This document shows, piece after piece, positions 51,883-59,699 of a stretch of 60,841 nt of DNA. Origin of the DNA: DATLXU01 sp035575515. Lineage in GTDB: Bacteria > Acidobacteriota > Blastocatellia > UBA7656. The stretch spans positions 1 through 60,841 of the forward strand of contig DATLXU010000149.1 in NCBI GenBank assembly GCA_035575515.1, written 5' to 3'. Made by a program: the position numbers and the translations under genes. Position 1 is the first letter of the stretch, and every line of letters begins with the position of its first letter. Below the pieces are notes generated by a model. That model saw only the letters and a program-made list of their open reading frames with translations. It had not been told where the DNA came from and ran no database searches.

Positions 51883-52922
51883 CCGCCCGCGAAAAAGCAG
51901 AAGCGACCGCCGTGAGCGCCGAGCCTGCGCGCGAAAAGCGCGGCGTGAGCTGGCGCGGCATTGCTCAACTCGTCATCGGCTTGGGCGCGCTCGCGCTCGT
52001 TGTGATGAAGTCCGACGCGCGCGGGCTTGCCGAAGCAATCAGAAATACTCGTGTCGCGCTGTTGCCACTTGCCGTCGTCGCGTCGTTTCTGGTGACGCTG
52101 CTGATGGCTTATCGCTGGGGCGTGATTCTTAAAGTGCGCGGCTATCGCTTCGATGTGCGTCATCTATTTGCTTATTACCTGATGGGCAACTTCTTTACGA
52201 ACTTCGTGCCGGGCGGGAGCCTGAGCGGCGACGTTGTGCGGTTGATCTTCATCAGCCGCGAGGCGCGCGATAAAGCATTCATCCTCTCGACTCTTGTTTA
52301 CGAAAGACTGATTGGAATGTTCACGCTGTTGCTTGTCGGATTGATCGCCACGCTTGCGAGCCGCAACTACGTTCAGACAGACCCGGCGCTGTATCTGACT
52401 GAAGCGATACTTGGGATGGCGTTTATCGCCATAGCAATGATGATGAGCGAATGGGTTTCGTCGCGGATGGCGCGGTTAATCGAAACCCTGAGCGCGAGAT
52501 TCAAAATTGAGCGAACAGGTCGCGCAGCAGCAAGAACTATTTTGGCGATTTCGGAACTCAGGCGAAGCAAAGGGCTGCTCGCGCGAACGGTTGCCGTATC
52601 CGTTGTCGTGCGTGTTGTCTGGGGATTAGGCTGCTACACGGTTTCGCGCGCGATGGGGTTGCCGCTCAGCTTGCCAATTATTTTTGCGTTCATCTCGCTT
52701 GCTGATCTCGTAAGGCTTATGCCGATTTCGATAGGCGGGCTTGGGGTGCGCGAGTGGGCGCTCGTCGCGCTGTTCGCAAGCGTCGGCGTGTCACAGGAAA
52801 AGGCCGTGACCTTTTCGCTTCTGGCATTCGCGCCCATCTATTTGAACGCCATCGCAGGCGGCATTATTTACATCTCAAGGGCGCGAGTCGTGCGGAAAGA
52901 AGTAGCCGCAGTCGAAGGCTGA
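51879..52922 (+). CDS. LPG-synthase-type flippase-like membrane protein (UPF0104)
   Basis: 347 residues from GTG 51879, whose bases overlap the TGA of the upstream gene. About eight membrane segments follow a charged N-terminus. YLMGNFFTNFVPGGSLSGDV and VRL, ILSTLVYERLIGMFTLLLVG and ISIGGLGVREWALVALF are the conserved blocks of the lysylphosphatidylglycerol synthase membrane domain and the archaeal AglD-type family. There is no C-terminal aminoacyltransferase domain. Relatives sit in glycan operons next to GT2 enzymes, as here, and are thought to move or transfer lipid-linked substrates. Confidence 0.85.
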   Translation: MTAREKAEATAVSAEPAREKRGVSWRGIAQLVIGLGALALVVMKSDARGLAEAIRNTRVALLPLAVVASFLVTLLMAYRWGVILKVRGYRFDVRHLFAYYLMGNFFTNFVPGGSLSGDVVRLIFISREARDKAFILSTLVYERLIGMFTLLLVGLIATLASRNYVQTDPALYLTEAILGMAFIAIAMMMSEWVSSRMARLIETLSARFKIERTGRAAARTILAISELRRSKGLLARTVAVSVVVRVVWGLGCYTVSRAMGLPLSLPIIFAFISLADLVRLMPISIGGLGVREWALVALFASVGVSQEKAVTFSLLAFAPIYLNAIAGGIIYISRARVVRKEVAAVEG

Positions 52923-52949
52923 ACCTTTGAAGTGTTTAGAATAAGATCA

Positions 52950-54815
52950 ATGGACGTAGGCCGCACAGCAACAAAGCCGGAAATTGAAGGCGTGTCCGCC
53001 AGCGGGCCTGACCGCATTGAATCATCGCGTCGCGCAGAATTACGTGTGACTGAGCGCAGGGCTATCAGCAGGTTCATCGCGCCGCTAGTCGTGTTCGCCG
53101 CGGTTTCGATTATCTACAGCGCCATATATTTTCGTGAAGAGTCAATTCCAACTGCGGTTGGCGCGAATCTCGTCCCCGCTGAACGAGTCCTGAAGGGTGA
53201 AATTCCTTATCGCGATTTCTACAAGATTCAAACGCCGGGGATACTGCTGCTCAACGCTGCGCTCTTCAAATTCTTCAGCGTGTCGTTGTTTGTGGCAATG
53301 ACGGGCGTGCTCGTGTTCAAAGTTCTCGCGGTCGTGATCGTCTTCGTTACAGGCCGGCGTCTCGGCTCATGGAAAACGGCGCTCGTGCCTGCCGCACTCA
53401 CGCTTTTGTGGATTGCGCCGGGAGGGCCGTTCCGCGCCGCGCCGATTCAGTACGAAACGCTTTTCATTTTAGCCGCGATTTATTTCATGCTGCGCTGGCT
53501 CGATTCAGACAACGCGCTTCACGCCTTCGGCGCAGGGCTTGCGGTTGGCATTGTCGCGGTATTCAAACAGAACGTCGGCGTGTATGCGGCCATCGCGTTG
53601 GGGCTTTCAATCATCCTCAACAATCAAGCTTTCCCGCGCTCGCTCAGAGAAGCGAAGCAGTTATATTGGCAATCGTGGAAGGCGCATTCCAAAGCTCACA
53701 TCGCTGCTGCTGTTGGAACAGGACTGCCGCTTGTCGCGCTGGTTATCTATCTGTTTAGCAATCGCGCGCTCAGCGCAGCGATTGAAGTATTCATTAGCGG
53801 GCCGCGCGAGCACATAGAGTCGCGCTTTACGGGTTATCCTTTACCGAAGTATGCCGCGATTATTTTTATCGCTTCAGCGATTGGTTTAATGCTCGCTTCA
53901 CGACTTGCGCGGCGATTGCCGCAACATGAAGCATTAATAGTTGCTCTCGCGCTTTTAGCCGCAGCCGCGTGCGCGGCGATTGTGCCGCAACCGGCAATTG
54001 ATAATTCGATCTACTGGTTCGCGCCCGCGTTGTTCGCCTGCGCCGCATGGAAATATTTCCGCAGAGATGAGAACGAATTTGCTGCCAGGCGGCGCGAACG
54101 GGGCGCGCTCGTTGTGCTGCTCTTATTCTCAGTGGCTGCTTTTGGCGAAGTCTTTCCGCGCTCTGTGCGAGGGCTTGTCATCGGCTCGATGCCTGCGTCG
54201 TTTCTGCTATTTGCTTTCCTTTTCACGCGAGGGCAGTTTCTGAAAACCGCAGGCGATGCATCGGCATCAAAGCCGCTCGCGCTTGCCTCTATTCCGCGCA
54301 AGCTCGTTTTTATGGTCGCATCGCTCGTGCTATTGATTTTCGCTCTGAGGATTGACCTGCCGGAATTCTTCTCATTCGATAAAGAGCGCGGGCTGAGATT
54401 CAAAGCCGACACCGAGCTTGCCTTTGATCGAGGGCGCGGCGTCTATCTGCCAGCGCAGCGAGCGGAAGAAGTGAACGCGACTGTTGAATTGATTCGCTCG
54501 CGCGTCGCAGAGGGCGGTTACTTCTTCGCGCACTCGCTCGACGCAACGAGCTATTACTTTCTTGCTGATCGCAATAGCCCGACGGGCGCGACACTCTGGA
54601 ACGACACCGGCACGAATGACCGCGAGCGCGCTCGCACGATTGTCTCTTTGAGAGAAAAAAACGTGCGGCTCGTGCTGACGAGCGAGCAGGCAATGAAAGC
54701 CGAGACGTACCAGCCGCTGCTCGATTATTTGAATAACGATTTTCATCCAATTGCCGCGAGCGACGGCGCGCCGCTCACGATTGGCAAAACGATCTTTCTC
54801 GAAAGGAATTATTGA
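52950..54815 (+). CDS. GT39/ArnT-like polytopic glycosyltransferase
   Basis: 621 residues from ATG 52950 (GTG 52932 also in frame). About 11 membrane segments. The first periplasmic loop VLKGEIPYRDFYKIQTPG carries the acidic motif used by GT-C enzymes, and a soluble end (about 490-620) contains GYFFAHSLDATSYYFLADRN. It would move a sugar from a polyprenyl-phosphate carrier to a lipid, glycan or protein on the periplasmic side. The donor is presumably made by the GT2 at 51160. Its stop overlaps the next ATG. Confidence 0.78.
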   Translation: MDVGRTATKPEIEGVSASGPDRIESSRRAELRVTERRAISRFIAPLVVFAAVSIIYSAIYFREESIPTAVGANLVPAERVLKGEIPYRDFYKIQTPGILLLNAALFKFFSVSLFVAMTGVLVFKVLAVVIVFVTGRRLGSWKTALVPAALTLLWIAPGGPFRAAPIQYETLFILAAIYFMLRWLDSDNALHAFGAGLAVGIVAVFKQNVGVYAAIALGLSIILNNQAFPRSLREAKQLYWQSWKAHSKAHIAAAVGTGLPLVALVIYLFSNRALSAAIEVFISGPREHIESRFTGYPLPKYAAIIFIASAIGLMLASRLARRLPQHEALIVALALLAAAACAAIVPQPAIDNSIYWFAPALFACAAWKYFRRDENEFAARRRERGALVVLLLFSVAAFGEVFPRSVRGLVIGSMPASFLLFAFLFTRGQFLKTAGDASASKPLALASIPRKLVFMVASLVLLIFALRIDLPEFFSFDKERGLRFKADTELAFDRGRGVYLPAQRAEEVNATVELIRSRVAEGGYFFAHSLDATSYYFLADRNSPTGATLWNDTGTNDRERARTIVSLREKNVRLVLTSEQAMKAETYQPLLDYLNNDFHPIAASDGAPLTIGKTIFLERNY

Positions 54816-56221
54816 TGAAGCGAAAGGTAATGATAATTGGACTCGACTGTGCCACTCCGCAGTTAGTCTTTGACCGCTGGCTTGATGATTTGCCGAATAT
54901 CAAACGGCTGGTCGGCGCTGGCATCTGGGGAAAGCTGCGCTCTACGGACCCGCCGATAACTGTTCCTGCTTGGATGTCAATGATGACATCGAAAGACCCG
55001 GGGCGGCTGGGATTCTACGGTCTGCGCAATCGTGTTGATTATTCTTATGACAAGATGGCGACGGCAAATTCGACTTTCGTCAAAGAGCCGACCGCCTGGG
55101 ACATTCTTTCGCGCCGCAGCAAGCGCGTAATACTCATCGGCGTGCCTCAGACTTATCCGCCGAAGCCGGTCAACGGCGAAGTGGTCACATGCTTTCTGAC
55201 CCCTTCGACTGATAAGCAATTCACCTATCCTGCGAGCCTTCGCGATGAGGTGCAGCGCGTGACGGGCGGCTACATTCTCGACGCAGTGAACTTTCGCGTT
55301 GACGAAGAGGCCAAGGATGCCGTGCTTCAAACCATTTACGACATGACCGAAAAGCGATTTCGGTTAGCGCGCCACATGGTTGAGACGCGCAACTGGGATT
55401 TCTTCATGATGGTTGAGATGGGACCCGACCGCATTCACCACCTCTTCTGGAAATACACCGATCCTGAGCATCCGAAGTACGAGCCGGGCAACAAGTATGA
55501 AGATTCGATTCACAAGTACTACAAGTTTGTTGACGAGCAGATTGGCGCGCTGCTCGAAAAGGTTGGCGACGAAACGACAGTGATGATTGTCTCGGATCAC
55601 GGCGCGCGCGGAATGATCGGCGGCGTCTGCTTGAACGAATGGCTGATTCGCGAGGGCTATCTCGTATTGAAGAAGCGACCTGAAAAAGCAGTTCCCGTTG
55701 AGCGATGCGAAGTTGACTGGTCGCGCACGCGGGCGTGGGGTTCGGGCGGCTACTACGCGCGATTGATGTTAAACGTTAAGGGGCGCGAGCCGCAGGGCGT
55801 AATCGAGCCGGGCGAAGAGTACGAACGCATTTGCGCCGAGTTGAAAGAGAAACTCGCGGCCTTGCCCGACCACACGGGCAAGCCGATGGATACGTTCGCA
55901 GTTCAGCCTCAGGATGTTTATTCGGAGGTGCGCGGCTTTCCCCCTGATCTATTTGTTTACTTCGGGAATCTTAGCTGGCGCAGCATCGGCAGCATCTGGC
56001 CCGAAGCTCCCGAAACGGTTTACACGTTCGAGAATGACACTGGCGCTGACGAAGCGAATCATGATTGGCACGGCATATTCATCATGCGCGATGGCGGCAA
56101 GAGCCTGCGCGCGGAAGGATTGAACTTGAAGGATGTTGCGCCAACTGTTTTGAACCTTTTGGGCGTCGAAGCGCCTTCGGATATGCAGGGCAAGGTGATA
56201 ACGCGCGAGTTGTTTTCATAA
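54815..56221 (+). CDS. Alkaline-phosphatase-superfamily phosphodiesterase-like protein 5
   Basis: 468 residues, cytoplasmic, GAAAGGA before ATG 54815. Motifs: IIGLDCATPQLVF, ITVPAWMSMMTSKDPGRLGF (the usual HG is LG here), EMGPDRIHHLFWKY, VSDHGARGM and NHDWHGIFIM. The altered nucleophile loop and the lack of the LGY tail set it apart from paralogues 2-4. It is otherwise the same family. It is translationally coupled to the GT39-like gene and eight bases ahead of the next glycosyltransferase. Confidence 0.83.
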   Translation: MKRKVMIIGLDCATPQLVFDRWLDDLPNIKRLVGAGIWGKLRSTDPPITVPAWMSMMTSKDPGRLGFYGLRNRVDYSYDKMATANSTFVKEPTAWDILSRRSKRVILIGVPQTYPPKPVNGEVVTCFLTPSTDKQFTYPASLRDEVQRVTGGYILDAVNFRVDEEAKDAVLQTIYDMTEKRFRLARHMVETRNWDFFMMVEMGPDRIHHLFWKYTDPEHPKYEPGNKYEDSIHKYYKFVDEQIGALLEKVGDETTVMIVSDHGARGMIGGVCLNEWLIREGYLVLKKRPEKAVPVERCEVDWSRTRAWGSGGYYARLMLNVKGREPQGVIEPGEEYERICAELKEKLAALPDHTGKPMDTFAVQPQDVYSEVRGFPPDLFVYFGNLSWRSIGSIWPEAPETVYTFENDTGADEANHDWHGIFIMRDGGKSLRAEGLNLKDVAPTVLNLLGVEAPSDMQGKVITRELFS

Positions 56222-56229
56222 GGAAAGAA

Positions 56230-56997
56230 ATGTACAAAGGCCATCGCATCGCGGTTGTGATGCCGGTTCACAACGAAGAGCTTTTCATCGAGCGCACCAT
56301 TTCGCGCGTGCCGTCGTTTGTTGATCTAATCATCGCGGTTGATGACGCGAGCAGTGATTCTACGTGGCAGCGGCTCTCTGGAATCGAAAACGGAAAGCTC
56401 GCGCGCCTGCGCCATGAAAAAAATCTGGGCGTGGGCGCGGCCACTAAAACTGGCTACCGCTACGCGCTCGAAGCCTCAGTTGATTTGATTGCAGTGATGG
56501 ACGGAGACGGCCAGATGGATGGGCGCGACCTCAGCAGATTGCTCGACCGCGCCATCAGCGGAGTTGATTACGTCAAGGGCAATCGCTTTCTGCATCTCGG
56601 ATCAATAGGCTCGATGCCCGCGCTGCGCTACATTGGCAATCGCATTTTGAGCTGGCTCACTCGACGCGCGACAGGGTTTGAAGGCTCACTCGACGCGCAA
56701 TGCGGCTACACGGTGATTCGTCGCGCGGCACTGAAGCGCCTGGCGATTGACGAGCTTTATGATCGCTACGGGTTTCTCAACGAAATGCTGAATCTGGCTC
56801 TGGGAGCCGGTTTCAAGGTAGAGAGCGTTCCCGTTCGGTGCGTTTATGCCGATGAAGTATCGGGCATGAACCCGTTGACGTCCGTGCCGACCATTCTTTT
56901 TCTGATACTGCGAGGCTGGCTGCGGAATAACTTCTCCCTCAACGGACGAGCCGCGCGGCTCGCGATTGAAAAGAGCGAAGCCCGCTCCGCAGAGTAG
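56230..56997 (+). CDS. Glycosyltransferase family 2
   Basis: 255 residues from ATG 56230, with AAGGAAAG upstream; the open frame extends back into the previous gene but without support. GT-A fold with AVVMPVHNEELFIERT, IIAVDDASSDST, LIAVMDGDGQMDGRDL (metal site), and DAQCGYTVIRRAALKRL as in polyprenyl-phosphate sugar synthases and related enzymes. The segment around residue 190-200 (LALGAGFK) is encoded by 25 bases identical to the core of the repeat in the gene at 45172. It probably adds a sugar to the lipid-linked glycan. Confidence 0.88.
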   Translation: MYKGHRIAVVMPVHNEELFIERTISRVPSFVDLIIAVDDASSDSTWQRLSGIENGKLARLRHEKNLGVGAATKTGYRYALEASVDLIAVMDGDGQMDGRDLSRLLDRAISGVDYVKGNRFLHLGSIGSMPALRYIGNRILSWLTRRATGFEGSLDAQCGYTVIRRAALKRLAIDELYDRYGFLNEMLNLALGAGFKVESVPVRCVYADEVSGMNPLTSVPTILFLILRGWLRNNFSLNGRAARLAIEKSEARSAE

Positions 56998-57013
56998 CCG
57001 TTCGAGCAAATGA

Positions 57014-58249
57014 ATGAAGCCGAAGCTTTTGATGCTGACGAGTTCTTTTCCTGTCGCGCCTGAGGATGAAACGTGCGGCTACATTCGCGACTTCGCCCGC
57101 GCGCTCTCGTCAGAGTTTCAGGTGACGGTGCTTGCTCCCGCAGACAAGCGATCCGTTCGATGGCCCGCAGATACTTTCTCGCTTCATCGCTCGCGATCGC
57201 TGCTGCCCGCTTCGGTTGACCCGTTTCAATCGAGCAGAGACTTCAACAGCCTCGCCTCTGCTGGTATCGCATCGAAACTAGCTTCAACCGTTTCGCTCGC
57301 GGGATTTTTCATTGATGCGTTGCGGCTTGCGCTCAAATCAGACGCTATAGGCTCGCACTGGATGATTCCTTCGGGATTAATCGGCGCGATGCTCGCGCGC
57401 GCGCTCGGCATGCCGCATATAGTTGTTGAGCACTCGGGCGCGCTTCACAGGCTCTCACTGATGAAAAGCGGCGGCCTGATTGCTGGCTTCATTCTCAACA
57501 ATAGCCATCGCGTCGTCACGGTGAGCAGTGATCTGAAAATGAAGCTCATAGCCCTCTGCCCGCAATCGCAGGGAAAAGTCGAAGTGATTCCAATGGGCAT
57601 CTCTGTTAATCGCACACGCGGCTTTGAATCGCGGACGCGAATCGAAACAAATGGCAAGCGGACGATTTTATTTGTTGGCCGCTTGAGCGAAGTCAAAGGC
57701 GTTGACGTGCTGATTAAAGCGGCAACTAGGATAAAGAATGCGAAACTAATAATCGCGGGCGACGGACAAGAGCGAAGCCGGCTTGAAGAGTTAGCAAACA
57801 GGCTCTCGGTTGATGCTCGCTTCATTGGGCATATCGCGGCGAGCGAGCGTGATGAACTCTTCGCCGCTTGTGATATGGTCGTAGTTCCGTCGCGAGTGAT
57901 GGCGGATGGGAGAACGGAAGGCTTGCCCGTCGTCTGCCTCGAAGCGATGGCAGCAGGCTGCGTTGTTGTTGCTTCGCGCGTCGGCGGCGTGCCTGAAATA
58001 ATCAAGCATAACGAGAACGGGTTCCTGGTTGACGCGGATAATGAGTTGATGCTTGCTCGCGCAATCAACCGCGCTCTTGATGATGACGAGTTGAGAATGC
58101 GAGTCGGCGTGAGCGCAAGAGAAACGGCTGCGCGATTCGATTGGTCACGCGTCGGACCGCGATTTTGCAAGCTCATCCGGCAGTCATTGAACGAACAGGA
58201 TGCAAACATCTTCGGTACCACAAGCGAAATCCGAAACGAAGGCTACTGA
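57014..58249 (+). CDS. Glycosyltransferase family 4
   Basis: 411 residues, GT-B fold: LMLTSSFPVAPEDETCGYI, HWMIPSGLIGAMLARALG, ILFVGRLSEVKGVDVLIKA, and the donor-binding EGLPVVCLEAMAAGCVVVAS with VGGVPEIIKHNENGFLV. It is a cytoplasmic retaining nucleotide-sugar transferase acting on a lipid-linked acceptor. It starts 16 bases after the GT2 gene and overlaps the flippase gene downstream by 50 bases. Confidence 0.92.
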   Translation: MKPKLLMLTSSFPVAPEDETCGYIRDFARALSSEFQVTVLAPADKRSVRWPADTFSLHRSRSLLPASVDPFQSSRDFNSLASAGIASKLASTVSLAGFFIDALRLALKSDAIGSHWMIPSGLIGAMLARALGMPHIVVEHSGALHRLSLMKSGGLIAGFILNNSHRVVTVSSDLKMKLIALCPQSQGKVEVIPMGISVNRTRGFESRTRIETNGKRTILFVGRLSEVKGVDVLIKAATRIKNAKLIIAGDGQERSRLEELANRLSVDARFIGHIAASERDELFAACDMVVVPSRVMADGRTEGLPVVCLEAMAAGCVVVASRVGGVPEIIKHNENGFLVDADNELMLARAINRALDDDELRMRVGVSARETAARFDWSRVGPRFCKLIRQSLNEQDANIFGTTSEIRNEGY

Positions 58250-59693
58250 TGTTGCAAAAGTAGCCGGGCGCGGGACCATCTACATCACCATAGCGAAGCT
58301 ATGGTTCATGGCGAGCGGCGCGATTATATATTTCATCCTGCCGCGGCTGATGACGAAAGAGCAGGTCGGCGCTTATCAGGTCGTCACCGGGATAGTTTCA
58401 ATCATCAACGCCGTCATCGTCACGGGCACATATCAAACCGTCTCCAAATACATCTCGCAGGAAGAGCACAAGGCCGATTCGGTCAAAGCGAAGGCGCTCA
58501 GGCTACAGGTCGCAGTTGGCGGCGCGCTGACCCTTGCGTTTTTTCTGCTCGCGCCCGTCATCGCAAACAACCTGAATGATGCGAGCCTGACGGGGTATTT
58601 GAGGCTGGCCTCGCTCATCCCGCTCTCTTATTCGTTCTATTCGGTCTTCACGGGCTACTTCAACGGGCAGAAAAAATTCATGGCGCAGGCCGCGCTCGAC
58701 ATGAGCTATTCGACGTTGAAGTTCGTCCTGATCGTAGCTCTTGCGTGGCTCGGCTACGGAGTCGCGGGCGGCATCGCGGGTTTTGCGCTCGCTGCCGGTA
58801 TAGTGCTCCTGCTGTCTGCAATCATCGCTCGCGGCGGCGCGCGGCGTGGCGAAGTTCGCGCGAGCGATCTCTTCAGGTTTCAGGCTTATCTCTTATTATT
58901 CACATTCGTGTTGAACCTGCTTCAGAAAGTGGATTTGATTCTGGTGAAAGCGTTGTCATCGGCTGATTCAATAGCTGCGAGCGAAAACGCGGCTTATTAC
59001 GGCGCGGCGATAAACGTCGCCAACATAACTTATCAGGTAATCATCTCCGTCACGTTCGTTATATTTCCTCTTGTGTCGCAGTCAACCTTCGCCGACGACA
59101 GGCGGCAGACGAAGGCTTACATCTCGAACACGCTTCGCTACAGCCTTATGATAATGGCGCTGCTTGCGACTCTGTTTTCGGCAAACGCACGAGAAGTTCT
59201 ACAAGTTGTTTATCCGCTCGATTATCAACCGGCGAGTGCCGCGCTCGTTTTCATAGCTTATGGAATGTTGTTGTTCGGGATGTTTCAGGTAATCACGACG
59301 ATAATCTCGGCCAGCGGTCGGCCTGCCGTCTCGCTCGGCATAGCGGCTCTGACGCTTGCGACGAGCGCCGCGCTCAATTACGCGTTGATACCATCCTGCG
59401 GGCTTGCTGGCGCTGGTCTCGCAACAACAATCGCAGTGTTTGTTGGAGTGATTGCGGGCGGCGGGTACTTGCTCGCAAGATTCGGCGCACTGATGCCCCT
59501 ATGGTCGTTTGCAAGAATCGCATTCTGCGCCGGGCTGGTCTATGCCGCGTCGCTCGCCCTCGCGTTGCAATCGAAAATGATTATACTCGTTCAACTGGCT
59601 GCATTGTCGCTCGTCTATTTCGCTGCGCTTGTTTTCACGAAGGAAATCGGGCGCGGCGACCTTGAGGCCATCAAAAAGGTTTTCAGGAAATAG
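58200..59693 (+). CDS. Polysaccharide flippase (Wzx/MATE-like), second copy
   Basis: 497 residues with about 14 membrane segments after a short basic N-terminus (IYITIAKLWFMASGAIIYFI, GYFNGQKKFMAQAALDMSYS, VITTIISASGRPAVSLGIAA). The start ATG 58200 has CAGGA in front and lies inside the end of the GT4 gene. It is only distantly similar to the flippase at 47702, so the operon has two exporters, perhaps for two intermediates. It is the last plus-strand gene of the operon; the next gene is convergent, with the two stops seven bases apart. Confidence 0.87.
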   Translation: MQTSSVPQAKSETKATDVAKVAGRGTIYITIAKLWFMASGAIIYFILPRLMTKEQVGAYQVVTGIVSIINAVIVTGTYQTVSKYISQEEHKADSVKAKALRLQVAVGGALTLAFFLLAPVIANNLNDASLTGYLRLASLIPLSYSFYSVFTGYFNGQKKFMAQAALDMSYSTLKFVLIVALAWLGYGVAGGIAGFALAAGIVLLLSAIIARGGARRGEVRASDLFRFQAYLLLFTFVLNLLQKVDLILVKALSSADSIAASENAAYYGAAINVANITYQVIISVTFVIFPLVSQSTFADDRRQTKAYISNTLRYSLMIMALLATLFSANAREVLQVVYPLDYQPASAALVFIAYGMLLFGMFQVITTIISASGRPAVSLGIAALTLATSAALNYALIPSCGLAGAGLATTIAVFVGVIAGGGYLLARFGALMPLWSFARIAFCAGLVYAASLALALQSKMIILVQLAALSLVYFAALVFTKEIGRGDLEAIKKVFRK

Positions 59694-59699
59694 CCGCGC

